Shown piece by piece: positions 32,501 to 43,744 of a stretch of DNA of 64,000 nt. The notes under the pieces are model-generated. The model did not search any database. It saw only the letters and a list, made by a program, of their open reading frames with translations, and was not told where the DNA came from. Position numbers and translations under genes: made by a program. Location of the stretch: contig JAWZYV010019969.1 in assembly GCA_038373885.1 (NCBI GenBank), positions 248,001-312,000 on the forward strand, given 5' to 3'. Position 1 is the first letter of the stretch. Each line of letters opens with the position of its first letter. This DNA comes from Cheiracanthium punctorium (lineage: Eukaryota > Arthropoda > Arachnida > Araneae > Cheiracanthiidae).

Positions 32501-32591
32501 GCAATGGTTAATCTAGGCCTGCCGCCCTTTGAAGTGCCGCCTGATGCAGACGCCTCTCTGCATCATAGCACGGCACGGCCCTGAACTCAGC

Positions 32592-32641
32592 TGGAAGTAC
32601 ATATTTAGTGTTTTCCAAAAGGCTTAAACAAGCCCATTTTT

Positions 32642-32672
<31 letters not shown>

Positions 32673-33055
32673 GGTTGACAGTTATTTTGTCATGAAATTT
32701 TCCGATAATAATCCGAAATGTTGTTACTGAATCTAGTGTGTTTTTAACACTTTCTAACAAGGATGAAAAGCTTTCTTATTTTTTTATCTCTCTCTCTGTT
32801 TTTTTTTTTTTTTTTTACTTATTTTTTTTTTAATTTCCAGGAGTTTTGATTCCCATCCCTTTTCCCCAATTTTCCACAGTCACTGTCAGGGTTCGAAAAA
32901 GCACGGTCGCCCACAAGCGCTTTTTTTCAGAACAGGATTCAATATATATGTGATTATTAAAAATTTTTGCGACTCCTAAAATTTTGAAATCTGTTCCAAT
33001 CCCTTTACTGTACATTTAGATGCTCCAGTAAAAGAACTATAAGCGATAGGGACAC
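32592..33055. repeat. T-rich low-complexity stretch with a repeat scrap
   Basis: Multiple poly-T and (TC)n runs. CACTTTCTAACAAGGATGAA at 32749 matches the start of the dispersed repeat at 9447. Confidence 0.55.
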
Positions 33056-33059
33056 TATT

Positions 33060-33392
33060 CCCCATGGAGAGTTTTCTTTTCAAATTTTGAATAACATATA
33101 CAAATTTATTGTCACTTGAAATACTCGAATATCTGTAAAACACGCTTTAATGAATGACTGCCCATAGTGCATAATGCATAGATTTATTTTGAGTGCTCCT
33201 GTAAAAGAGCTATTAATTCAACATACACCACTTTCATCAGTGAGGTACATAGGAATAAGATATATAAATTTTGCAGGAATCTATCCATGTTTACCGTAGA
33301 TACAGCACGGGCGGTCAGAACAAATGGACAGAGAGACGAAACGAAAGCATAGGTGCTCTTCAGCCTTGTTGGAAAGCGTTCATATACATTAG
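33060..33392 (-). repeat. Dispersed repeat, reverse copy of the 9447-9710 family
   Basis: The minus strand shares CTTTCCAACAAGGC, TCTCTCTGTCC, AAATTTATATATCTTATTCC and TTTACAGGAGCACTCAAAAT with 9447-9710. It carries the module shared with the 173-bp tandem arrays. Confidence 0.65.
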
Positions 33393-33653
33393 AATCACTA
33401 ACAATAGTTAAGATATGATAATTTCATAACGAAAAATTAAGTCAACACAAAAATTAGACAAAATTTGAGCGGGTTAGGGACGCACTGTAATTTTAATAAT
33501 ACATGCAATAAAATTAGTAAAAATAATAAAATAACCAAAAAATGGGCTTTCGTAACTCTTTAAGGACCACTTTGTGGTGGGTAAGGACGAAAAGAAAACT
33601 ACTAAAACATGTATAGGCACGCTGGGTGCATTAGTCCCCTACCCGAATTCTCT

Positions 33654-33890
33654 GGTTATGGGCATGACCTCGTAGGTATAGAAAGCCTAACTTTCGTGAC
33701 ACTAAGCTTTAACGTCATCGGTAGGAATGCACAATGACGTCATCACAGTTTTATTTTATCAAAGTAAAATTTTTGAAATTTCTGGTGCGTTTTCTCACGG
33801 ATAACAACATTTTAATGATTTGAGATAGAAAATTTAATTTTACGGCAAAGGACAATTTTTTAACTGTAACTAATTATGTAATTTAATAAG
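33654..33890 (+). mobile_element. CRE-bearing MITE, copy 3 (truncated on the right)
   Basis: The left arm has GTAGGTATAGAAAGCC, AACGTCATCGGTAGG and TGACGTCATCACAG, then GATTTGAGATAGAAA and TAATTATGTAATTTAATAAG. It stops abruptly at 33890, where a tandem repeat begins. Confidence 0.7.
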
Positions 33891-34500
33891 TCTATGCAGG
33901 TCATGAGATCGTGACCTATACTATACTATCTGATTTGAGATCAGTCGAATGCACCTTATTGACACTACCACACTTTCCGGAATTTTCTACCATAGGCCAT
34001 AATGGTTAAAGAAAAAAAAACTTATTTGTTGTTCTGTAAAAAAACTATAAGTCCTATACATAGCAAAATCTATGCATGTTGCGTGACGGTGAAATACAAT
34101 AAACATACCCAATTTGAACTTCTTCGAATACACCATTTAGGCGCTAGCTCATTTTAAATGATTTGCGTCCATGGGCCGTAATGTATAAGCATTATTTTTT
34201 GAAAGCTCGTGAACAAACTATCAACTCTACACACACCAAAATCTATGCAGATAATGTGACCGTGACCTTTTATAGACATGTCCTATTTGAGCTCAATTGA
34301 ATGCTCCGTTTAAACGCTAGCGCACTTTCAAGAATTTCCACCCATAGGCCATAATGTAAAAGAAATATTTGTCGTAGCCCTGTATAAAAGCTATAAGTCC
34401 TAGACACACCAAAATCAATGCCTGTTTTGCGACGGTGGTTTATAACATATACCAAAATAGAGCTCAATCGAATGCTCCGTTCAGGAGCTATCGTGTTCAC
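33891..34500 (-). repeat. 173-bp tandem repeat, about 3.5 copies, inverted relative to 292-815
   Basis: Units start TCTATGCA at 33891, 34069 and 34242, and TCAATGCC at 34415 (spacings 178, 173, 173). Each has a CCCATAGGCCATAATGTA-like module that aligns with the reverse complement of the array at 292-815. Units are more diverged than in that array. Confidence 0.8.
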
Positions 34501-34544
34501 TCACATACACACAAACACACACACACACACACACATATATATAC
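34501..34544. repeat. (CA)n/(TA)n microsatellite
   Basis: CACA repeats running into ATATATAT. Apparent coding here is an artefact. Confidence 0.9.
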
Positions 34545-37500
34545 ATCTCGTAAAAATAGCATAAACGACTGCAGAATACCTCAAAACGTGTAAATGCATC
34601 AAAACCTCTAAGTGGAATTTTTTCATGACTACAATACTTTCCTTACATGGTACATGTTCGGAAAGTTCAAAACAAAAATCTGTATTTTGCACTTATTCAC
34701 AAAAATAAGAAAATTTCATCTAAATTTGCATCCATTTCTTAAAGACGAAAATTCCAAGCGTATAATTGTAAAATTAAGTAAATACTTCTTAATTAATTTT
34801 TCTTCTTTCTTTTCTTTTCAAACTATACGCCAGTTTTGAAAAAGGTATATTTTATTACTTTCTGAAAAGCGAACGGTGTTAAAAAATTGCAATTAATAAC
34901 TATTTTTCTTTTCTTTCAGTGTTTTTCGACTGCGTAGAGCGTGGCTAAAGGCGGGCATATCAAAATGTGCCACTGCCCTCAAACCAATACATTTTAATAT
35001 TTCATGAACATGAAGTGCTAAGTTCGTGTAAGAATGAGAAAATGAAAATGAGACAGCGTGAAAAAAGACGAAAGTACAGTGCCAAATGTCAATACACAAA
35101 AATTCATTGCTGCCCTTAAAATCAATCTTAAAAATCGAATTCCTGACTCTGAAGGATATTGAAAAAAAAAAAAAAAAAAAAAAAAAGAAAATGTAAATGA
35201 GCCAAAGAAAAAATAGCAAAATTTTATTAATCGTTTAATAAAATATTCTTATGGAAAACAGCAGCATTAGGGATCGGTTGGTTTTATGTTAATTTTCAGA
35301 TTTACATTTAATTTGAGAATAATATCATTGCTTAACGCTCACCAAAAGTTTTATTAGGACACTTATTTATTTATTAATTTATTAATTTAGCTTTTAAAAA
35401 GATGTATCGTGTACTTATTGAATTTTAATATATTATTTATTTATTTTAATCCTTAATAGAATATTTTTTTCTACAATTTTAAAATAACAGTAATTGAAAA
35501 AGAAAAGCATTATATATTTTAGAATAAAATTTTTGTTTTAAAATCTATAATTAAATTTACTATAAATTAATTTTTTTCTATGTCAGATATAATTGTATTT
35601 TCCTAATGATTTTAAATTAAAAATTAAAATTTTTGTATGCTATTACAATGTTTTTTCGTTCGTCTACGCCTTCGCAATTTATAAATGCATCCCAATTCTT
35701 GATGAAATATTTTGTGAGTTAATAAATTTAATTGGAAATGATTTTGCATATATCACATTCATAAACATATGTATAAAATCATTAATATTTTTTATGAAAA
35801 CTAATTACTTGTGATTATTATAATTAAAATCTAAAATTATGTAACGTAACCATACCAATAACTAAAATTCATCGTCATTAGTCTTGTACTACTTAGGTAA
35901 TTTCAGGTAATATTCCTTCTACTTCATTATACGAAAGATCGGTGGAATATGCTATTTTCTAAGTCTTCGTTACTGAAGCCACTATACATAAATTATTTCT
36001 TTAACTATTCGGGAAAAACACTATAATTTTTAATGAGATTTTATGCTTTATTAGAGGCGGGCAACATTCAAAGTAATCCAAGGGCAGATCCAGAAATTTT
36101 TCAAGATGAGGTGTGCGATAGTTTTACTAGATGAAATCAAAAATGGTTGATGGTAAGAATTTAACAATCTGATTACATATCCTGGTTGTTTTAATTTATA
36201 ATCCTACCGTATAGTTGCGCTAATCCCTGACCAGCTGAACCTAAAACAATTCTGACCCATCACTCCAAGATAAGACTTCTACCACCATGACTGCAAAAGA
36301 TCAAAAAGTTAAACACAAAAACGTGATGAAATCTACAACGTTTGTCCAATCCGATTAAAAATTTTCAAAATTATGTATAAAAATAAGGAAAACCACCTGG
36401 GCTACTTTTAAAATATGAAAATCCACCCATTCCCTGTTTTCAAGCACTTTTCCGCTATTTTCAGCTCTATTTTATTTCCGAGAGTGAAAAAAAGTTAATC
36501 ATTTGAGTGATAATATTATTTGACTTAAGTGCTAATGACGTCATACTGAGGTTACGATTATCCGGCTTTCAAGGGAAAATGGCGATTCCAGCTCGTTTAA
36601 AATGGTGTTTTCTAGGTCAGCCAGCTTAATTTTTTTTCGCAAATTAAATCATTTGCTCTGCATAAAACATTGATATAAGAGGGGTTGTTCCCAGCAAAAC
36701 GAATTTCGAATGCGAAATGTTCTCGCACGTTTTTAGCAGAAAATGCAATTCCGATTTCTGTATATTATAAAAATTGAATATGAAGCCATTTAAGTAGACA
36801 AAGATCAAACATATTAAATGTAGACATATTTTTGTCGAATATTTTTCTTGACGTCCGTTGTAATTGCCTCCACAACGGGCTCCATCGTTTAGTTATTAAG
36901 GGGACAAGGACGTTAAAATTGAAAACTGCCATTTCTTAATTTTTTGTCTCAAATCATTCGTTGTTTAATACAAAGGTGTACATTTAAATTAATACTAAAA
37001 ATAAAGAATTAAATGTTATTTTTTAATATATTAATATCTTTGAGAAAAAATACGCGTTAATTTTTTTTTTTTTCAAAATACCTCATGCTCATTCCAAATT
37101 AATAAAAAGCTGTAATTTCTTTAGAGTACGCATTTATTTAGTAATGCATTTATGAACATAACTGTGCATTAAATTTTCAAACAAAAGTTAATTAATAGAG
37201 ATATAGGAATTTGAATGTAAAAATAGGATGTAAATTGGAAAAAAAAAAAAAAAAAGCTTCATCTCACATGAATTTAATTTTTCTATAAAAGCGTATCCTT
37301 GACACACATAAAAATGAATGCACAGATATGTTCACACATGTAATGAAAGTACATTTTAAAAAAATATAGATTTTTATTAATTTCGAATGTGCATGTGATA
37401 TTTTAAGCAAAAAATAGAGGGGGCGTATTTTTTAAATGAAGTTTTCATTTAAAAAAGTATTTATTTTTTAATTTTAGTTTTACTATAGATGCAAACTATT

Positions 37501-38098
37501 ATGTTAAGCAACTATTATCTTACGTTAAACAACTTTACATATGATAACAAGTAAAAATTCAAAATTGAAAATTTTGAATATTAACGTCCCTTGTCCCCTA
37601 ATTATTTACAAAATAAATGCTTTTCTTTTTCCCCCGTTTTGCATATCTGTTAGTTACTTTTTCTATATCTACCAAAATGCCTCTATGCAAAATAAAATTT
37701 AAGCAATCCACAAAATTGCTATCATTTTTGCATTAATGGCAAATGACTTTTTCTCAATACATTATATCTCAAATTTAGGGCAAAGATATTTTTAAAAATG
37801 TTGGGGGAGGGGGTGTGATTTCTTCACTGCATATTAAAATTGGTCTATCTCATCAATTGAAATAGAAATGTGTAGATTGTGGGGTAAAAAAAAAATCTTT
37901 CATGCAGTAATATTTATGAAAAACGAAATGAAATTCATCAATATCAATATACTATACCTTCTCTATGTGTGTTTTCATTAAAAGTATAATTTTACTTTGG
38001 TTGAGCAGCTCAATAACAAAATGAAGAATCTTTGGGTATAGTATTAATACTTTTAGGGAAATAATAATAATATTAAAAATTCTATATAAATAATACAA
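34545..38098. other. AT-rich stretch, no gene seen
   Basis: Poly-A runs at about 35161-35186 and 37240-37255. Two weak repeat relatives occur: 36360-36500 resembles the unit at 4329-4810, and 36690-36860 resembles 59320-59480 (AATTGAATATGAAG, ATTTTTGTCGAATATTTTTC). TGACGTCA occurs at about 36537. No conserved protein was recognised. Confidence 0.5.
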
Positions 38099-38100
38099 AC

Positions 38101-38356
38101 AATGCGAATTAAAAGCATTTAAATATATTCATTCACAAATTTTCCCATCATTCTGTAAGACCTCTCTTCAAAATAAAGATCTCATTTCTAATTTTCATTT
38201 GTTTTTTAATTAAAAATTAACAAAAAACAATACGAATTAAAAGCATTTAAATATATTCATTCTATTCACAATTTTTCCCATCACTCTGTAAGATTTTTCT
38301 TCAAAATCAAGAACTCATTTCTAATTTTCATTTGTTTTTTAATTAGAAATTAAAAA
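38101..38356 (+). repeat. 128-bp tandem duplication
   Basis: AATGCGAATTAAAAGCATTT at 38101 repeats as AATACGAATTAAAAGCATTT at 38229. The duplication includes CCATCAYTCTGTAAGA and CATTTCTAATTTTCATTTG, with about 10% difference. Confidence 0.85.
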
Positions 38357-39304
38357 ATAAGTTACGAAAAATAAATTCTTAAATCTACGCCATCTAAAAG
38401 TACTTGAGTGGTAGTCAAATATTCCATTTTACTTTTGTAAATAACAAATTATTTTCTCGAACGAAATATAAGAAGTCATAATATTTCACGCTGCATCATT
38501 TATTTAAAAAGAATAATTATCTCAAACTAGCATAATTTGAATTACAAAGGAACCTCGCAAAACGAAAAAAATCAATCTTACTATAGTAAAAATGAAACTT
38601 ATCAATGTTTACTAATTTTGAATCTTTTCATTAAGGCAGGTTTTATTTTCTTTGGCCGCTGAATTTTTTTTATTTATCCCAGTCCAAATACAGAAATTTT
38701 ACGAAGATTTTGACACTAATAATTAGTGTACAGTGAAATTCTGGAGTTGTGTGGATTTCTCGCACTCATTTGCAGCCATAAGATGTCCAATCCGTAGAAG
38801 AAGTTCTAATCCCAATGTGCCACTGTACGTAAGAAGTATGGATCCCAGAACGATGGAAGATGCCCCTCCTCATAAAAAGAATGCCCCCTCATCATAAGCA
38901 TATTATTTTTTCAAGGACACTTGTCCGGAAGCAGCTATTGTTAAAATCAAAATGGGTTCTACCAATTGCTCCTTCAGCTCTAAATATGTACATGGCATAG
39001 TTTCCATAAACATAAAAAATGTTTGAAAAAAGAATCAAATATTCTTTATACTTCACGTACATGGAAAAGGAGCGAAGAAGTTGTTAACCGATTGACCTAT
39101 AAAAGAAGTCGAAATTTCTCAAGGGGAAGGGGAATTAAATTTCGAGTGTGTCTTTGGGACTCCGTTTTAGTTAGAAAAAAATATGCACCTCGGAAATGAA
39201 AGGGTTAAACATCCGCCCATTTTGTTGAAACATTCTTTCCTTGAAATTTCTTTTATAACATTATTTTCCAACACATCAAACCACTATTTTCGAACATCTT
39301 CAAA

Positions 39305-39374
39305 TTCGCACTGAAATACATATATTATTATATATGTGTAAATATGTATAATAATATGTGTATTTCGGTGCGAA
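39305..39374 (+). other. MicroRNA-like 70-nt hairpin
   Basis: 31-nt arms (39305-39335 and 39344-39374) with an 8-nt loop. The left arm begins TTCGCACTGAAATACA and the right arm ends TGTATTTCGGTGCGAA. All 31 positions pair in the plus-strand RNA: 28 Watson-Crick and three G-U wobbles. On the minus strand the three would be A-C mismatches. No open frame or repeat end explains it. A short foldback element is the alternative. Confidence 0.75.
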
Positions 39375-39754
39375 CATTAGCTTTAACTAACTTGGGCCTT
39401 AACAAATCCCGAGATGGGAGGGGCAATGCACAATTATTCACTCCTATTGCAATTTCCCCTCTCTCTCCTCCAGTAGATGCGAAATTATTTGGTGTTCTGA
39501 ATCATATTTGGAGAATTCTGTAGCATACAAGGTAAGTGGCGTATTAACCACTACTATTGTGCCTTTTTTCTTTCTGGCCGGAAGCTAAAGACATCAAAAT
39601 TATGTAAAATGCTAGATTTTTCGTCGATAAAAAAGCAGTAGTAAATGGAAGGAATAGTTTCATTTTACTAGAAATAAATGAGATTTCAAAAAAAAAAAAA
39701 AAAAAAAAAACCATATGTTTGTTACAGATGCTGCGACAACAATTATTACAAATG

Positions 39755-40345
39755 AGAAGTATAGTTAGAATATGTCTGGGGAAGATTATAAAATAGTTTT
39801 AGTAGGTGATTTTAATATAGATTTCAATTCCAAAGAAGTGTTTTATGGAACAGGGAAGAAAAATACGGCACACTCATGGATTGTAGTTTTTTAGCGTCGA
39901 CCAAATCTATCCCGAAGTAACACCCCCGAAGTCTGGGACTCACACTAGACACTTCATACTCACATACAGTACGGGACTCACACTAGCATTCATAAAATGA
40001 AGTATAGTTAGAAAATGCCTGACGAAGGATGTTAAACAACTTGGTAGGTGATTTTAATGTACATTTCAGTTTTGAAGATGTGTTTTGTGGAACAAAACAA
40101 AGACAAACACGGTACACTCACAGATTATGATGCACATTCCAAACAGTATTTATTATGGTGAAGTGTAGTTAGAATATGCTAGGTGAAGATGGTAAAACAG
40201 TTTTAGTAGGCGATTTCAATATAGATTTCGATTCCAAAGAAGTGGTTTATGGAATAAGGAAGAAAAACACCGCTAACTCATGAATAATAATACACTTTCC
40301 AACTTAATGGAATAACGAAGAAAAATAGAGGCGAAAGCGTGGATA
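39755..40345 (+). pseudogene. Tandemly repeated endonuclease-like fragment (GDFN motif), 3 copies
   Basis: A phrase translating to VLVGDFNIDFNSKE occurs at about 39800. Diverged copies lie at about 40040 and 40200, each preceded by GAAGTRTAGTTAGAATATG and followed by a TTTATGGAA..AAGAAAAAYAC stretch. GDFN is the core of endonuclease/exonuclease/phosphatase domains found in non-LTR elements and in some Helitron relatives. After copy 1 a PRSLGLTLDT-like reading resembles the following 'T..GTTLD' region. Unit spacing is uneven (about 240 and 160 bp) and stops are frequent. Which element it came from is unknown. Confidence 0.4.
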
Positions 40346-40769
40346 ATGATACGCTTCTAATTATTTTTATACAAAGAGGATTACTTTTACATTTTTATAC
40401 GCATTTTAGTGCGTATTTAAAATATGAAAATATTTCGGATTTTAATTTACTTTTTTTTCATCTGCTACCGGGTACTAATAAACATCCGAACAATGACAAA
40501 AGTCTAATTTAACCATTTAATGATTTGATGTTTCAATATCGGACTCAATGTCATTTTGTGGACTTTAATGTATTTCTTTTTAAAAATAATGAAAGGTTTT
40601 TTGCAGATATTATACAACGGACGCTACTGACAAGAATAACTTTTGCTTATAATAAAATAATTAATAGTGGTCGAAATTCCATTAATTGAATACGGACTTT
40701 AATGCAAAAAGCCCATGTGTGCACAGAAAATTTGTTTCTCTTCGGACGCTTTAACACGAAAATATTTTC

Positions 40770-40797
40770 AGAGAGGGAGAGGAAGAAGGGGGGGGGG

Positions 40798-40830
<33 letters not shown>

Positions 40831-40835
40831 GGATT
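40770..40835. repeat. (GA)n microsatellite with G run
   Basis: Purine-only tract of GAGA units around a run of ten or more G. Confidence 0.9.
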
Positions 40836-41129
40836 GAAACAGAAACTTTAGAAGTAACAGGATTGTGTCTATTGGTACCTCTCTCAAAAGATTTTACAGC
40901 AAATAATTTGGACAATAGTCTCAAAATTTTTGTAGCTCTAATAATGTGGTTTTGCGAAACCCTTTACAAAACTTTAAATTTTATTTCCAACTTCTAATTT
41001 AAGAGTAAGTTGTTATAAACTCCTAGAGTTTCGAACATTTGCAGAATACAATCAACCATTTTGGTAAACATTAATTTTCGACTGTAAGATTACTGTAGGA
41101 GTATCGTGTTAATTTAAAAAAAAATGTTT

Positions 41130-41400
41130 TTTTTTAATCAATCAGAGATAAATCATCAATAATTGCAAACCGTGCATAAAAAGTGGATAGTTAAGGTTCA
41201 GTGGCAGTTGAAAATTCTGAACGTTTACATTCTGTATTTTTCTGTATTGTACTTTAAGTGGTTTAGTGTCACTACTCTGCTGCAGACCGTAATGTATTAG
41301 AATTCTTTTGAGAGCTCTCGCAGAAGTACCATAAATGCCATATATACAATTTTCTATTGAAAGCATTATTCTGTAATCCTTAATAACACATATCAATTTT
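41130..41400 (+). repeat. Dispersed repeat carrying the GTAATGTATT module
   Basis: CGTAATGTATTAGAATTCTT at about 41288 matches the module in the arrays at 292-815 (reverse), 33060-33392 and 48400-49010. The remainder is diverged. Confidence 0.5.
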
Positions 41401-41444
41401 GCTTGATTTGAATTAGATGAATATCTGTAATGTATGATTTAAAT

Positions 41445-41710
41445 CATATATGGGCAAACTCCGGACCGCTGGCGGAAATGGCCCGCCCTGGCTTTTGATT
41501 CGGCCAGCGGAACATCTCAAATCCTCATATAAAGCCCATGGAAACAATTCAAAATTCCATATAACCCCAATATACGGCACACGACTTTGCAAACTTCCTT
41601 GAATTTTGGACCGTGTTTTTACAAAGGTTGCGGTATCTGGTTTAAAAAGTGACTGCCCGCTGAGCATAAAACGCATTAAAACTCTTTTGGGTGGTCCTCT
41701 AAAGAAGGTA
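41445..41710. mobile_element. Possible hAT-type MITE end
   Basis: ATATGGGCAAACTCCGGACC followed by CCGCTGGCGG resembles the GGGCAAACT-type termini of hAT MITEs. No matching right end or target duplication was found. Confidence 0.3.
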
Positions 41711-41794
41711 TAAATGCTTCATGCATTATTTTTAATAGAGTCATGGTACAGTACATAGGCTGGTTGTTTGGCTGTTTTTTGTTAGGGCAAGCCT

Positions 41795-41945
41795 ACACGA
41801 GATTTACGGGGGAAGTACCTTGGTAGGAGGTTTTGAACGCTACATCTGGAAAAAACCGACCGAAACTCCAGACCGTTAGATCGACCACGCAATAGGCTAG
41901 AAGGCTCGAGCACAGTACCTTCAAACTTCAGCCGTGTACCATGTT
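41795..41945 (-). repeat. SINE fragment related to 12590-12800
   Basis: The minus strand shares ATCTAACGGTCTGSAGTTT, CAGATGTARCGT and CCTCCYACCAAGG with the SINE at 12590-12800. The tRNA-like head with the A and B boxes is degraded. Confidence 0.6.
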
Positions 41946-43640
41946 CAGCGTCTCCTCCACTCGGCAATTGTGGGGCTCTGTGCAATACATAGAAATAAGA
42001 TATATAAAGATCGTTGAAATTAATGCATATTTACGGCAGTTAGGCAGAATCGGAAAGGTGAACAGACAGTGGATAACGAGATGCACAGGCTGCGATGCTG
42101 ACAATTTTGCCACACCCTCATGTGGTCAAAAAAGAGGGTGTGACCATCACATTTCAGAAAATCATAAGAAATGGTTACGCCCCTTCGGTCACATGACTTC
42201 GAGTGCAATAGGGTTTGACCAAAATGTCAGCACCGCAGCCTGTATGTGCATACGCCATGTATGTGTATGTGTTACTCATCAGCGACGGGACAGAAAAACC
42301 GAATTCCAAAAATACAGTCTTGTTGGAAAAGGGTTTACAGTCTATGCACTTGGCATAATTTATTTCTGTTTTCCTCTGAACAAAAAAATAACAGTTTTGA
42401 TTTTCATTCACTCTTAATTGTTAATGCACTATCAGATTTCGCTTCATTTTTCTTCAAACAATTTCTTTTCTCCTTTTTGAGGAAGCAAAAAAAGCTGTTT
42501 TAATCTTCGAAAGATTAATGGAGCTTCCACACCTAAAGTATAATGCGGTAAACCCGATAAACTCTATCCAAGAAGAAGAAACTTGATAAGCTAGATCAAT
42601 CTACATTACTGTTCATATCAAACCGATTCTAATTATAAGGGTAACGTCCGATAAGGATATTTGTGCATCATATTTCAATGACAAATTACGTAGTATATAT
42701 CCCCAGATTATGGAACAAAACCAATTAATATCCTCTATGCTAATGCTATTTGTTCAATAAATCAAATTTACCGGAATTTTCTTTTTTATTCTTTATAATT
42801 TATACTTATTTATAATCAGGTTAATTACTTGTTAGTTAATGATTAAATGATTCCACAACGTAATTACATTTATTATTAAAGAGATTAATATTTGTAAAAA
42901 AATGCTGTAGTTTGCATGTTACCAAACAGGATGAAGTAATATTATACATAATAAATAATGAGGATTTTATTAAAGCATGTCAGTTTTACACGTAAAAAGT
43001 CATTATTTTCTCGTTTTTACTAACATTCTGCGTTCAAGTTAAAACTTTTTTATTTTTGTTCGCCCGTGCATGTGTGTCTAAAGGGTCTGTCCAGTGTACA
43101 TACTTTTAGAGGAGACAATGCATATCACAAGGATTAAGAGCTGCATGGTAAACTAAGACCGCAAACGTCATTTGAACCCTTTCAGAGCCAGGTATTTTTG
43201 GTTATTAATTACACATGCCAACGTGGCTTTTAAATGTTGGATTTTTAACAATGGTTCTTAATTCGCTACTATTTACATGAAAAGAATACTCCCATACAAA
43301 AACCCGTAACCGGTTACATATTTTTGACGCAGCGTTTTACATTATAGCTATTTGAAATTTAAATATGAGTCTTAAAATTAATGATATCAAATGACACCCT
43401 GGTGTGACTTTAAAAGATTTGTTTTTAAATTCCATTACAATTACTTTTGTTTCATTTCCTAAAGATTTACACATTCAAGCAATGTTTTTAATTATCATAT
43501 ACACTGTCAAATATATTGCATATTTACCGAGCTTATACGAAAAATCTGAAGCTGACTTGCTTGGGGCGTACTATCAGAAGTTGAGTTAATTAACTTTTAC
43601 TGTTGAAGACAAGTTAATAGAGAAAAAGGCTAGAAATCTT
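41946..43640. other. Intergenic, no gene seen
   Basis: A short inverted repeat at about 42113-42152 (CACCCTCATGTGGTC against GACCATCAC-type, with AGAGGGTGTG). Plus-strand open frames at 41941-42503 have no recognisable domain. Confidence 0.4.
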
Positions 43641-43744
43641 GTCCATGGCGGACACAGTTCCGTATCGAACAATACTTTATTTGGTAGAGTTTTCTATGCA
43701 TGAGCTGGGGGTGGCAATGAATGATCTTGACATGACCAAATTCC

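Larger units (their letters stand above)
27610..32583 (-). mobile_element. hAT transposon, 5.0 kb, with 8-bp target duplication
   Basis: TIR CAGGGCCGTGC at 27610 and its complement GCACGGCCCTG ending at 32583, flanked by AACTCAGC (27602-27609 and 32584-32591), an exact 8-bp target duplication typical of hAT. Both ends also share TATGATGCA and GCCGCC words. The gene inside runs on the minus strand. A second hAT C-terminus lies at 30365-31010, so another element has been captured or inserted. Confidence 0.85.

Noticed and set aside
34893..35219. 108-codon minus-strand frame as a membrane protein
   Set aside because: Its hydrophobic start comes from a long A/T run at about 35161-35186. No conserved domain.
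42113..42152. Regulatory hairpin
   Set aside because: Pairing is short and imperfect, and nothing nearby would use it.
41941..42503. Overlapping plus-strand ORFs of up to 158 codons
   Set aside because: Cysteine- and histidine-containing but without a regular zinc-finger spacing or any known domain; adjacent to SINE debris. Kept only as intergenic.
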